Source of the DNA: Gamsiella multidivaricata
Taxonomy: Eukaryota > Mortierellomycota > Mortierellomycetes > Mortierellales > Mortierellaceae
Length of the DNA stretch: 64,000 nt
NCBI RefSeq assembly: GCF_025024155.1
Contig: NW_026251761.1
Span: 1 to 64,000 of the forward strand
Direction: 5' to 3'
Of the stretch, positions 1-14,453 are shown in pieces (positions within the stretch are counted from its first letter, which is position 1; the number at the start of each line of letters is the position of its first letter). The translations under genes and the position numbers were made by a program. Below the pieces are notes generated by a model. It did not search any database. It saw only the letters and a program-made list of their open reading frames with translations, and was not told the DNA's origin.

Positions 1-37
1 TAGCTCCTAGCTAACACCCAACTCCGCACTTATACAG

Positions 38-2594
<2,557 letters not shown>

Positions 2595-2821
2595 GACAAA
2601 TAAACGTTAGTTCAAGCCCAAAAATGTATCCCCTGGGTCCAGGTGCCTGGTGCCTGGTGCCTGATGCCTTGGTAAGGTTTTATTTGCAGGAAGTCAAATA
2701 CATCAGGTGACCGAAATGCCGAACTTCTAAGCTCGGGAAAGGTGGAGTGGACAAGACGTTTCTCCTTCCCGCTTCGACGAGACTTACTACTTCCTCCATT
2801 CTTCAACCGCCTACTCTCACC

Positions 2822-3724
2822 ATGGCATCTTTTCACAAATGCATCGCCGTGTTTCCACGCACAGCAATCCATTCTCACATTCACAGACTAGTCACTCCCG
2901 CCGTACGTACCCGTGCCTGCGCAGCGACCCCCTCGTCCTCGAAGGTCATGTCCACGGCGACATCATCCAGAGTTCGTTCCTTCACCAGCATAAAATCCCA
3001 TGCATACTCGATGTCCTCAAAGAGGCAACATACCATAATGTCAGGATCCGCACGGCAGCTTCGCCTGAACAGCAGTGCTGCCACAGCGCAGGATGCAGCT
3101 GACATCTTGTCTTCGGGCTCGTCTCTCAAAATCCATAACATGCAGTATGATGAATCTGGAAAGGAACTCACTATTGATATTACGGATAAAGCTGTGAAGG
3201 TACGAAATGAGAAAAACTAGTATTGATCGATAAAATGTTTTAATTACAAAGGTGTTCAGGCCGCTAATGACTCGTGTTGATATTGTATGGTATCGAAAAT
3301 AGCAATTGAAACATATAGCTGCCAGGGAACAGAACCCTTTACAGGCCTTGAGAATCACCGTCGACTCAGGCGGATGTCACGGATATCAGTACTTGATGGA
3401 TCTCACGGACACTGTAAACGAGGACGATGTGTAAGTGAGCGCAGCTCTCCTTATAGTGATGTCTAATAATGAACGCCGGACCATCAGTTTGATCTGATTA
3501 TTGTAAAATGACACTTTTTAACAATGCCTTTTCCTCTTGGTGTCTTCAGTGTCTTCGAAAAAGATGGAGGGCGTGTTATTGTCGACACGATAACGTTGCC
3601 GATGATCAGCGGGTCGAGGATCGACTTTATCGAGGAGCTTATCGGATCGGCGTTCAAGGTCCTTGCTAACCCACACGCAGCTCACTCTTGCGGATGCGAT
3701 ACCTCTTTTGAAATCAAGATCTAA
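2822..3724 (+). CDS. ISA2: Mitochondrial iron-sulfur cluster assembly protein, ISA2-like
   Basis: A-type (HesB/IscA family) scaffold protein acting in maturation of mitochondrial [4Fe-4S] proteins. Three exons join in frame: 2822-3199, 3303-3430 and 3550-3724. The N-terminal third is rich in Ser, Arg and Ala and poor in acidic residues, as expected of a matrix-targeting leader. The conserved core shows the first cysteine in SGGCHGYQY and the C-terminal pair in CGCDTSFEIKI, which together give the three-cysteine metal site of the family. An in-frame GTG exists upstream, but the ATG at 2822 is the first usable eukaryotic start. ISA2 is favoured over ISA1 because of the GCHGYQY form of the motif; this is an inference. 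Confidence 0.9.
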
Positions 3725-4148
3725 GGGACGGTCGCGATAGTTTGTCATAAAGAGGTCTTTGATGCACCTCATCGATATAGCAATTCTTACATGTAGAAAT
3801 AATAAACGACCTGTTGCAGAAGCATTTGCTCTCTATTCGCAGGACTGGTCCTGCACCTTGTGGATTTCCATGATCCCTGGATGCACAGAAATTGTGCGCT
3901 ACATCCTCTGGCTGTGCCCGTGGCTTTCCCAAAACAAATGTGGATAAGTGGCAGTCACTGTTACATTTGTTTGTTTGTTTCCTCTTCCAGGCACATAGGG
4001 TGCCCTTCCTTATACTTTTCTTCCCCATTTCAACCCAACCGAGGAAGCCTCGGCCGGAATTCAGTAACAGCACAGGAACAGGGAAGGCACAGAAGGCAGC
4101 AATACCAGTGCAGCATATTAAAGAACTGGAACGTACTTTGGCAGTACT
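3725..4148. other. Intergenic region between ISA2 and PET127
   Basis: About 420 bp between two genes on the same strand. It should hold the 3' UTR of the ISA2-like gene and the promoter and 5' UTR of the PET127-like gene. Short open frames are present but show no recognisable protein. I see no tRNA or repeat. Confidence 0.5.
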
Positions 4149-7100
4149 ATGTCCGGAGCCATAGGTATCTCACGGCTTGCTGGACTGCGACCTTTGTCCT
4201 TGTCCTATAGCGGAGCCAAGAATACTATCAATCAGCAGTCCTCTCACCGTGGCCTGCTGTCAGTCGGCATTAATCAGCATGTCAACCCCGCCAGGGCCTT
4301 TGGTAAGAATGTCGGTCGCACCAGCTCTCGGACTCTTTCGACCTCGACTGTCGCCTTCAAAAGGTATCCAGTCTCAGCGGAGAAGGAAAAGCGACGAAAG
4401 AGGCTTCCCAAAGGTTCTAAGGCATCTTTGCACGATCACGATCACGCCTCACCAATTCTATCTGGATCCTCATCAGCAGAACGGCCTGCGTATGTCAAAG
4501 CACCTTCCGTATCAGCAAAGGAGATGGTATGGGCGATCGAATCCAGCCTTAAAGGAGGCGAGCAGAAATCAGCCTTGGCGTCTGGATCTTCCTCTGCTCT
4601 TTCCTCATCCACCTCAGTTCTGGGCCTCGACCCATTCGGAAAGGCCGCTGATCCTTTCGCCAATCAACTGGAGGCAGCCATAGTGGCCAGTCGGAGAAGC
4701 ACCAATCCTCCTCGTAACTCGATCGTTCTCCCGGATGTTCAGGCGCAGTACTTGGTTGGGCGGGCAAAATGGGAATCTGTCAAAGCTAAGGATATTGATA
4801 TTAGAAGTAAGCGATGTTGAAAATTATTCGGTGTTCAACATTATTCTGACTTTACGATCATTGCTAAGAATGCGTTTTCCTGCCTCATGTAGATGTCACA
4901 CCAAAAGACAGGCCCAAAATTGCATCGTTGGAGCATGGTTTGGATCGAGTCTTGTTCAAGTGAGTGTCAGTTCACCTTATGGTCTGTCTTTTCCCGCCTC
5001 TATGGTTTTCATATGCTAATGTGAATTACTTTTACTATCCTTCAATCCAGTCCTGGAGTTCATTGGCTACAAGATCCTCGGTCATCAGTGTTCAACTTTG
5101 ATCCCTATCTCCGATCTATTTGCCAGCCCAGCGATTTCGACTACGACGCCTTGCCAGCCTATAGAACATCATCCTTGGACCCGGCACTATTCAATGTTGC
5201 TCTGGCCAACCGTGGAAAATACATAGGTTCCACCTCATCCATGACGACGATCCTCTCGCAATATTACTACCTGATCTCTGGATGGAAACCACTCAAAACA
5301 GGTCACCTGTCGGAAGCCTTTTCATCGCAGGTATGTTAGATTGTTTTCACCGTTTCTCGCTTGCTGTGGATGAAGCTTTTGAATAGTCTAGGATGGGTTA
5401 TTTAACTCGCACATCTGCCTTTTGTATGCCTACATTCACTAGCCTAGGGGGTTCACAAGATTGAGCAAAGCGCCCGCAAGTATTCAGTTGGTCTACAAAG
5501 GAAATGGGATCTATGCGGTCGACGCGGACAAAACTTTCGACTCCTCCACAATTCTGATGCAACTTGTAAGTAGCATGGTTACTCAATAGCAGTTCGTGTC
5601 TATCTCGAGATTGGACGGTGCGTGCTGAAACCCCTTCAGATTTGTACTCACAGCCAGTGCATGGATATTTAGGGCAAATCCATGGAAAAGATGCTCACGA
5701 GCACACCAGAAGAGTTCTCCAGGTACACAAAGGAAAACTCATGGCAGGTTACAAAGGGAGAGAGAGAAACGCCAGAGGCTTTCAACTACATTGCCGTGGA
5801 CAAGTTTTTGCTTCGTTCCCAGCTGGACTGCGAGGATCCTCGGCTGCCCGGCAAGACATTCGATCTTAAGACCCGTGCTGCTGTAGCCATTCGATTGGAT
5901 GTTCATAACTATGAGCTCAATCAAGGATACCAGCTGCGCAAGGCCCACGGCTATCTCGAGAGCTTTGAGCGCGAATACTACGACATGATGCGTTCGGCGT
6001 TTTTGAAGTACAGTCTGCAAGTGCGCATCGGACAGATGGACGGAATTTTCGTCGCCTTCCACAATACCGCGAGAATCTTTGGATTCCAGTATATTTCACT
6101 AGATGAGATGGACTCTAGACTCTTTGGAAGCAGTGTGATGGGCGACGAGTGCTTCAAGAATCAGCTGCGGCTTTTGAACAGAACATTGGACGAAATCACG
6201 GCCAAGTATCCGGAGCAGGATCTCAAAATCACAGTCGATACGGACGAGACGGTGCAGAGCATGAATGTCTGGGTCGAAACCATGCCCCTGGGAGCTGCTA
6301 CCTCGCCGCGGGGTCGCGATGTCGAGGTTGTCTTTGACGGGAATGGTGCTCCTGAGATGCAGCCAGGTTCTGAGCTGAGTCTTTGGCAGATTGTTTGCTA
6401 CTCGAACATCAACGACGAGCCGACCGTTGGTCCATTTGATTTGAATGAAAGGGCAACCGACGCCTGGGAATTACGATATAAGATCGCGGAGCTGCAGAAG
6501 CCTCACATGTTGAACGAGTACCGTCGTATCATGGCTATCCAGGCCGAGATTCTTAAGGACGACGAAGAGAAGGAGGCAGCTATTGCAGCTGCAGCTGCAG
6601 CTGCATCGGCGGACAAGGAGGAAGAGGTGTCGCTTAGCAAACGCGGGGCCCGAACTCAATCTCGACGTGACGCTATGAGGAATACCTTGCGTCGCATCAG
6701 CGAACAGGGACGAATCAAGCAGGAAGACGAAGAACGGAGGCAGGCGGACAAGGAATATTTGGTGTGGGAACCAAAAGGTTACACCAAAATCATCGACAAG
6801 CCTGCTATGGAATCGAGTGCGCCGGAATCAAGCGTGGTAGCATCAAGCGTTACTGCACCAGTGGCCGCGGAGTCGGAGACTATAGCCGCCAAAATGGTGC
6901 GCAGGTTGAGAGAGTCTGTTGCTAAGGCAGCCAGTGCAGCTAGCACCAGCATCGATTCCCCAGTGGCCGATAAAGAGTCTGCATCAACTCCTGCCAAGCT
7001 GAAAGTGGGAGGTCGAGCCGTCGAGCATACTCCCGCTATGTACTACCGACAATATGATGGCAAAATAGTGAAGTTGGTTGCGGACGACCTGGCGCTCATT

Positions 7101-7790
7101 CAAAAGTCTTGCACTGGCTTGCTAGAGGCGCCGGAGGAGCTCGAACGGATGAAACATATCAAGAAGAGGCATGAATGGTTGATTACGAGCTTGAATCCAT
7201 TTGACGAGATTCGGTTCAAGATGTTGCAGGTACCAACGAGAGCAGTCGACTTTGTATTCTATGATCGACAGCGATTGGAGCGGATGTCAAGGTTGATGGG
7301 CCAACCTGAGAGTCTTTTGGCTGACACGGATAAGGACTCTGTCCTACGTCAAAAACTCTTCGATGCGGTTCCATTGTTCCGTAACAAGTTGCTTTTGGAT
7401 TACTTTCACAACTGGATCCACAAGGTTGTGACCCTGGATAAAGATGCAAGGCCGTTCAAGAAGCTGGAAGACTTTTTGAGCGTGGACGATGAGGAGGCGT
7501 TATTACGTGCTGCTAACGGCATCAGTATTACAGAGAGGATGGTTCAGAAGCAGGCGTTTGTGCAGGGCCTCCAACCGAAGGACGCGATGAAGAAAGCGAT
7601 CCTCGTACAGATCTTCTACTCGGAGCAGGCCTTCAAGGACGAAGAGCTTCAGGCGATGGGATATTTCCCAAGGATTTTTGACCATGCTGTGTACCAGAAC
7701 ACCCTGGATATCCTCAAGGGAGTTGGCACAAAAGGAATCCGAACTACCACCACGAGCACAAAGACGGACCCAGCACCGTCTTCGGCTTAA
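4149..7790 (+). CDS. PET127: Mitochondrial protein Pet127 homologue
   Basis: Homologue of yeast Pet127, a mitochondrial membrane-associated protein needed for 5' processing and stability of mitochondrial RNAs. Exons 4149-4806, 4893-4959, 5051-5330, 5443-5565 and 5673-7790 join in frame to 1081 residues. The first about 120 residues are basic and rich in Ser/Arg, a plausible mitochondrial leader. The family core begins near FNFDPYLRSICQPSDFDYDALPAYR and continues through ISGWKPLKTGHLSEAF, the KSMEKMLTSTPEEF segment and VRIGQMDGIFVAFHNTARIFGFQY, where the family has a PD-(D/E)xK-like fold. The C-terminal half has an Ala/Glu-rich insertion (about 6560-7010) unlike the conserved core. Assignment rests on recognising the core pattern. 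Confidence 0.85.
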
Positions 7791-8075
7791 AGACGCCTTT
7801 TGACTTCAAGCCATCCATTTTGATCATTTCTCAATTATCACTTGTACATGTAGTTTTCATAGACCTATCATTCTTATCTATTCACTAAACGCATATTCTC
7901 CTTGGTTGTCATTTGTTAACCATACATGCCAACACTAAACGACGATAGAATGACCGTGTTGGTCGCGGACAAAAATTCTAAGATGCCAAAAGCTTCGCGT
8001 TCAAATGCCGATGACTGATATACACGTACACGGTTTTATTGGGACTCCCCTGATCCGCAGCCAAGACCATCTGAG
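7791..8075. other. Convergent 3' intergenic region
   Basis: About 285 bp between the ends of two convergent genes (PET127-like on + and the Rieske protein on -). It presumably contains both 3' UTRs. No additional gene or repeat is evident. Confidence 0.5.
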
Positions 8076-9672
8076 CTACCATTCGACTTTACAGGCATTG
8101 ATTGTCATTCCGTGCTTGCTACAGTATCCTTTGTTGTCGAGTGCAAAGGCCCAATTGTGCTTGTTGCAAAACAAAGTGTTGCCGACTACGACTCCTTTTG
8201 TGGCAAGATCGACGTACTTGTGAGGACAGTACCGATCCACCTCATAGGTGGTTCCGTTGGTTGCTGTGACTCGAATGCGGTTCCCCATGGGCTGGATTCG
8301 TCCAGGGCCAGGAAGTAGGGAGGATTTGCTAGAGGGCTTGGCAAAGGAAAGCTGGCTGGATAGCACTTTGGGTGTGTTGGCCTTCATCTCTGGGTCGGAA
8401 TCCCAGTCCGAGTCCGAGTCCGAGTCTGAAGAGGATGAGGACGAAGACGATGAGGACTCCTCGTCTCCCTCACCCTTCTCCTTGTTTTCTTTTGAGGATT
8501 TGTGAATGGTGACGAGACCCTCCTCGGTCGCTGGTGCTTCCCCGCCCTTGCTCTCTACATCCTTCTTTTCGGTGCCTTCCTTGCCCTTAAGGCTCAGTTT
8601 TTCCTTCTTCAGTTTCTTTTCCTTCTTCTTGCGCTGCTTCTTTTCATTCTTTGCCTTCTTCTTATCCCGCTTCTGCTTTCCATAATCTAAATTGACGAGC
8701 CAGAGCAGCGACATTATGAATGAATAGAGAGTACCACAAAATGTATTAGCGCGGAGCTAAGTTCGTAGGAAATCCAATGAAGAATCGTTGTTGGCGGGCC
8801 ATTAGACACTCGACTGAGTTGAGAAGGAAAACAAGGGTGCATGGGATTTATTAGGGAAATGAAGCGGTTACCGATCCGTGTAAAGCCAAGATCCCTGAAA
8901 ATATTGCAAGTGTAAAGCCCAGGGTGCATAGAGAAATGCTCGAAGGACAACGCTGTCAGTAGCGACCAGATTTCTTCTTACCGATAGCCGGATTGACCGC
9001 CTGTCGCAACAAATCCTTGACTAGCGGAAGCAACTCGACCTCCTATAGCCATTCAATGTTCAAATGCATCGCATATAAGAGGAGTGTCCTTCAAGCAATT
9101 TCTGATACATGCAGAGCGAAAGATGGTCTCCGTTGCTCTTTGACGTTGCCAGAGTCCTTGTTTACCTTCCAACTCTGAAGGGAAAGCACGCGGAGATCCT
9201 TGATTGTATACAGTCTGTTTCGCTCCAGGACGTCAACATCCTTCTCAATGTCTCTTGATGACCAAGAACGCTCTGCTCCAATCTGCTCCAGTAGCGTTGA
9301 TGCTTTCTAAAATCCAAGGAGTTCACACATTGAGGGGTATGAGTAAACGTTTCATGTCCTGTTCGGTATTTCTACTTCCATGTACCATGCAGATGTCCGG
9401 ACTATTTGTTCATAGATATTGAAAAACACTCATTACCATCGAATCTGGCAGATACTTGTCTATCGACAGCCGGAACAAAAATAGCACCCAAAATAATGTA
9501 GAATGGTGTTAGTAGTGGAAAGGCATTAGTTGATCTCTCCACAGAATCTCCAAGCAACACCTAAACGTGTGGCCATACCTTCTTCTCCTGCAGCGCTGAT
9601 GGGCTCGGGTATAGCCGCCAGATAGGCTGAAAAGAGGGACCCCCCACCTTCCATATTATCCTTCTTTCCCAT
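8076..9672 (-). CDS. Rieske [2Fe-2S] domain protein with lysine-rich and Ser/Asp-rich linker
   Basis: Six exons join in frame to 336 residues: 9579-9672, 9437-9459, 9166-9306, 8982-9042, 8872-8952 and 8076-8686. The last about 80 residues carry a Rieske motif: CPH, seventeen residues, then CNKH (positions about 8110-8180), with a GYCSKHG extension. Such sites bind a [2Fe-2S] cluster through two Cys and two His. The N-terminal about 135 residues form a compact helical-looking region (LEQIGAERSW, LQSWKEVELLPLVKDLLRQA) that I do not recognise. It is followed by a long Lys/Glu stretch and a run of Ser then Asp. No partner domain of a known oxygenase is seen, so the substrate is unknown. Exon 2 is only 23 bp. 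Confidence 0.8.
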
Positions 9673-9677
9673 GCTGG

Positions 9678-10508
9678 TTATGTTGTGATGTTGATGAAGA
9701 GAGGAATGAAGTGTTGTTGTTGAAAGTAGGTTCTCGGATAACCTTCGCGGTAAAAGACCGAACCTTTGTAATTGACAACTAAGGTGTAGGAAAAAATTTG
9801 TCGTTCGCGATCGTCGCTAGAAAACACGGCAGAATGTCTTATCCCAAAGAACAAACCAAGGAAAAAGAGTGTGAGCACACGAGCACGGTGCACGGTGCAC
9901 GGTACGTAAGACCAACATTGACAGCACCATTCCCTTACCGCGTCGTTATCAACGAGATACACATGAGAGGCATAATAACGCTGGTTGCGCACTCTGCACA
10001 GAAAGACCGAGAGTAGCCTCTGCTCTGGTGACCGAAACCGTGCAAATGCTTTGGCCAAATCAAAGTACGGAGTAACGAAATGTCCTGTAGATTGAAAAGC
10101 GCAAGAAACAAAAGCGTCTGGTAAGCAAGAGTACATCCTTACCCACGTCTTGTTGTCACTTTGCAATTTCGCTGTTCATTGTCATATCTGACCTTTGATG
10201 CTTATGGTCCTTAGATGCCCATGATTCAGGATGCCCTGCGTCGCGCATACCTCTCCTCCGCACCAATCTCTGCTCCCAAAACTCTCCGAACCCGTCTGGA
10301 AGTTGCGCGTGTTAAGGCATCTACAATGGCCAGTGCCGTGGAAATACACTTCTTCGCTCCAACCGCCAGTGTCGCGATTCCCTGGAGCGAGGTCGTCGTA
10401 CGAAACCTTGTAAAGACTGACAATCTGATCTCTTATTCTTGCATGAAATGCTTTGAAGTCTAATGACGTATGAAGTGCTGCCTCGACACGGGTACCTCGA
10501 AAGACCAT
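9678..10508 (-). CDS. Putative PARP-like (ADP-ribosyltransferase fold) protein
   Basis: Three exons join in frame to 192 residues: 10193-10508, 9961-10084 and 9678-9816. The pattern resembles the catalytic core of fungal and plant PARP-like proteins. It has YFHGTGHCRC (the HGT motif that binds NAD+ in that fold), a Cys-containing WCGGEVCATQGILNHGH segment, a PYFDLAKAFARF helix, the strand VFLCRVRNQRYY, and IFSYTLVVNY near the end. The middle intron uses donor GT at 9960, which is a compromise; a second donor at about 9938 would break the frame. The stop lies 5 bp before the Rieske start on the same strand. The family call is by motif pattern only and is not certain; the true start could be further upstream. 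Confidence 0.5.
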
Positions 10509-10741
10509 TGGAAATACACTTCGATGCTTTTGAGGTAGAGGGGAGAGGGGTTAACGCATGCAGACAAGGCTGCAAGAAAGAAAACACAACGCAACAAACG
10601 GACACAACGCCGCTGGGTGATCAAATCAGTCTGTGGCTTCAAGGAGGATGGTAAATGCTTTGTTCATTATTGGGGTCATTATTCATACAAAAGCTACGGG
10701 TCCACCAGAAATCAACCAAATAGTTGTCTGCGACATGTTTA

Positions 10742-12596
10742 CTATGCCAGCGCGCGCTTATAACCCAGCCCAAAGACCAGCATCAAGGCAATCCACTTCA
10801 TATTCCTGAAGAGAAAGCCCCTCTTGAAGTACGGCACGTGCTCAATGGCCAGTTTGCCTATTGCCAGCTTGCTACTGGTGTAGGGCGCATAGCGCATATT
10901 CATGACCATTTCCGATACTGGAGTGAGTGTCTTAATCATCACGGACCGCACATGTGTGAAGGCATCGAACGAACTCTTGCCATGGTACGAACCCATGCCT
11001 GAATTGCCAATTCCTCCAAACGGCAGCGACGACTCTGATACATGCATCAGCGTGTCGTTCACAAGCGCGCCTCCAGAACGCGTTGAGTCCAGAACTTTCT
11101 TGACCAGTTTCTTGTTGTTGGAGAACACGTACAGGGCGAGCGGTTCGTGCTTGGAATTGATGAATTCGATAGCGTCATCCACGTCCGCGACACGGATTAT
11201 CGGCAGCAGTGGACCAAAGATCTCGTTCTCCATCAACTTATCGTCTCGGTCGACGTTTGTGATCACGGTCGGCGCGATATAGAGATCCAATTCGTCCACT
11301 TGGCCTCCAAAAACAATCTTGCCCGACTTGTTAAACTTGAGGAGGTTGTGAAGGCGGTGAAAGTGTCGGTTATTGACGATTCGGCCATAAGAACTAGAAT
11401 TCTGAGGGTTGTCGCCGTAGAGTTCCAGAGCGGCGGTCTTTAGTGCGGCAATAAGTTTCGCTTCTGCCTTCTCGGTGACTAGGATATAATCAGGGGCTAC
11501 GCAGGTCTGGCATAAGGAGAATATCATAGACAGATAGTCAGTGTTAGTATTTGCTATCCATAATAGCGCAGCAAAAAAGTTGAGGTTGTGATGGACTCAC
11601 CTGGCCGGCATTAAAGGTCTTTCCAAACATGATACGCTTTGCTGCCAGCGCCAAGTTAGCGTCCTCGTCGATAATCGCTGGAGACTTGCCACCCAGCTCC
11701 AAGGTCAGGCTTGTGAGGTTATTAGAAGCCGCCTTCATGATGATCTTGGCCACATCACTGTTGCCGGTGTAAAAGATATGATCCCACTTGTGTTTCAGCA
11801 AACGTGTCGTCTCCTGGGCGGCTCCGTTGATGACAATAAAGGCGGAATAGTCGAGATACCGTGATAGCAGTTCAGAGAGTAGCTGTGCAGTGTGTGGAGC
11901 CACTTCTGAGGGCTTCAGGACGGCTGTACATCCTGCGGCAATGGCTCCGGCCAGGGGTGCAATGGCCAAGTAGACAGGGTAGTTCCATGGCGCGATAATT
12001 AGCGCTGCGCCTAGATGCAAAAGCAAAAGCAGATGCAATTTTTTTTTTTTTGAGAGCAGATAGATCAGTTTGCGCTCACTTCGCCCAAAAATAACATCAA
12101 AACCGACGGTAGACCCACCTTTGGGCTCCTTTCTCTTAATGCAGGTCGTCCCTATACGGTTCACAAGGGCAGGTATAGTTTTTTCGTCCTTAGTCCAGTC
12201 CTCGAGATGGACTAGTGCGGTGTTGATCTCCTCCTTGGACATGCAGAGCTCGCCGAGAACGACCTCATTCTTATGCTTGTGCAAGTCCTTGTGAACGGCG
12301 TTGCAGAGCTGATCTTCGTTCTCGTCTATCAGCCTCCAGAGCTGCTCAAGTTGGTGGCGACGAAATGGGAGAGGGCGGGTATGGCCGCTCTTGAAGGTAC
12401 GTTGACAGAGTAAAGCGGCCTAAGGATACGTAGTGGTACATGGTGGCATATGGGGTTAGTTTGGGTGCGGCTGCATGCATGAAATGTGTGCATCTCCAGG
12501 GTTGTGGCACCAAAACGTGTTTGCTCTCGTATGCGGGTCTTGTCTTACCTGATCGATTTCAGCCTCATTGTTGTAGTGAAGGGAATGGAATGTCAT
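10742..12596 (-). CDS. Class 3 (fatty) aldehyde dehydrogenase with C-terminal membrane anchor
   Basis: NAD(P)+-dependent aldehyde dehydrogenase of the ALDH3 family, which oxidises long-chain aldehydes to acids. Exons 12549-12596, 12119-12419, 11601-12010 and 10742-11506 join to 507 residues. Seen are GAALIIAPWNYP (cofactor site), LTLELGGKSPAI with the general-base Glu, FNAGQTCVAPDY with the catalytic Cys split over an intron, and ENEIFGPLLPI. The last about 25 residues (MKWIALMLVFGLGY) are hydrophobic and followed by basic residues, as in ER- or peroxisome-anchored fatty aldehyde dehydrogenases. The 12011-12118 intron contains a 13-base T run. The start MTFHSLHYNN is short but joins in phase. 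Confidence 0.92.
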
Positions 12597-13214
12597 GGCG
12601 AGGACTTGAAAGGAGGGATGGAATGAGCCTGTAGAGGGGAAGAGGAATCTCCGAGAGCAAATGGAGAGAAAGAAAAAGAAAGAAGGAAGCGAGGGGGGTT
12701 TTCGACTGAAAGGGGTAGGGGCAGGATTAGCTGTCGTTTTATCCATTTATCCATCCCTGAACTATCCTCTTCTTCCTTCTCCTTCTCCTTCTACATCGCA
12801 CTACTGCTAGTCTTTTGTTGTTTGTATCCATGGCTCTCTTGTTTGACCAGCAGATCACGGACCGATGTTTAATGGCCGCTAAATGCAGGTTGCCTTTAGT
12901 GTTGTCTGCGACGACGACGAGTGAGCCATTGTGCTTTGCATTGTTGAACGCGCTGAGTGTTTAGACTGTAACAAGCTATCCCTGGATAGGTCATCAGATT
13001 GCTCATCTGAAGCTCTTTTGTTTTTCTATTTTCCGCATCGGGGCTCCGGCTCGGCTTGCATCTGCCCTTCAATAGCGGCTTCCAGCTGCCTACGTCTTGG
13101 GTCTGGACGATCGACCCAGACACTAGGCCAGTGCTCATGTACAATGTATATTCTCCGTAACAGGTCTGCTTGCGCTCACATTGCTCAGCGTGTTGACATA
13201 ATAGGGTTTATTGT
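12597..13214. other. Intergenic region, no gene seen
   Basis: About 620 bp lying upstream of the aldehyde dehydrogenase start and downstream of the small gene at 13215-14128, both on the - strand. Pyrimidine-rich stretches near 12765-12800 are consistent with a fungal core promoter. No convincing protein-coding frame was found. Confidence 0.5.
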
Positions 13215-14128
13215 TCATTTTTGTTCCGAACCCTGTACACGGATCATACGTGGTGAGGACAGTGTCTGCTCGCCAGCCGCGGCATCGTATGCGGACAGAT
13301 CATCGCCCTCTTGTGCGCCCAGTCTTTCCTTCATCGTCGATTTTCTAGTTTTTTGTTATTGTTGCAGGACAATGGCAAGAGCAGAGTGAGCATGAGATAA
13401 ATCATTGTCTTCCACTCAATAAAAAGAAAATGAGGCACTTGGCTTACGAGTATCTGTCCATGAGGTAGAGTAGCTCTGATCCCGAGCCCTGCAATCTCTC
13501 CTGGACGGTTTTCATGCCAGACTCCATCGCAATAGCCCCTCCAACCGAAAGACCGACAACATTACCAGCTGGGGGAGGAAACAATTGAGATAGGAAATAT
13601 TAAACAATGAGTGCTGCTCCGATGCCAAGGCTTCGTATAGCACAAAAACGCATTCATACCTGTCGCGAATGAAAGGGACTGCAGGCGAGTCCATGAACGA
13701 GATCGTGCTTATGGACGTAATGAGCAATATGAGAGAGTCATTGGTTATTCAACCTCTACTAGTGCGCTATGGGGATAAAGATCGGCAACAGAAGATGTCC
13801 TCATATCTTCTGTCCAATTCACGCTCTACTAACCGTATAAGAAGGCGGATGTACCCAGGGTGACCGTCGTGGCAGCAGCTAAAGCATTGAGAGAACGCGA
13901 TCCCAGTGGTTAGCCTTGGTAATACTCTTGCATTAAACAGTGTACGGAAGACATGCAGCCACACCATGCAGTCTTCAGTAATAGAAGAGCGCTCTATTGG
14001 TTACTGAACGCACCGATAAGTGTGTGCTTGATAACGGCATAGCGGACAGCCGACCACTCCTCTGGCGTCAGCTCGTGCTGCTCCAGCTTCTTGCGATAGT
14101 ACTGTGATACCCGTGTCGGATCTGCCAT
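13215..14128 (-). CDS. Small hypothetical protein with Gly/Ala-rich hydrophobic segment
   Basis: Four exons (14014-14128, 13834-13878, 13448-13568, 13215-13344) join in frame to 136 residues. The N-terminus reads MADPTRVSQYYRKKLEQHEL. A central hydrophobic stretch contains TVTLGTSAFLYAGNVVGLSVGG and could form one or two short membrane helices. The C-terminal third is hydrophilic and acidic. I do not recognise the family. Its promoter region (14129-14453) is shared with the divergent cytidylate kinase. Regular splice sites and continuous phase over three introns support it as a real gene. Confidence 0.65.
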
Positions 14129-14453
14129 GACGCCTCTCCTTTGATGTCTGAGCTTATGAAGTTGCGATGATCCTATTTAGCGATCCTGTCCAAGGTAATC
14201 CCGGGCAAGAGAGGAAGACGTCTGGAATGGCGATGGGTGCACCGGCTGATCGATGTCCTTTGTTGCTTTTGTGGAGTCCAAGTCACGACTCCCAACCAGC
14301 TTACCGGAGCAGACCTCATTCATAAAAATCAGCTCAGCTCATTCCTCTTTCCCGCCTTTTCTCCCTCTTCAACTCCCCGACCACACTACCTCTCGGCGCT
14401 TGATCCTTCTCGTTATCGATCGATACTGAGGGCCAGTATTCCAGCCAGCCATT

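Noticed and set aside
2747..2821. Extended N-terminus for ISA2 from an in-frame GTG
   Set aside because: Nuclear fungal genes rarely start at GTG, and the ATG at 2822 gives a normal matrix leader.
4177..4683. Second + strand frame over the first PET127 exon
   Set aside because: The overlapping frame at 4149 continues in phase through four introns into the conserved Pet127 core.
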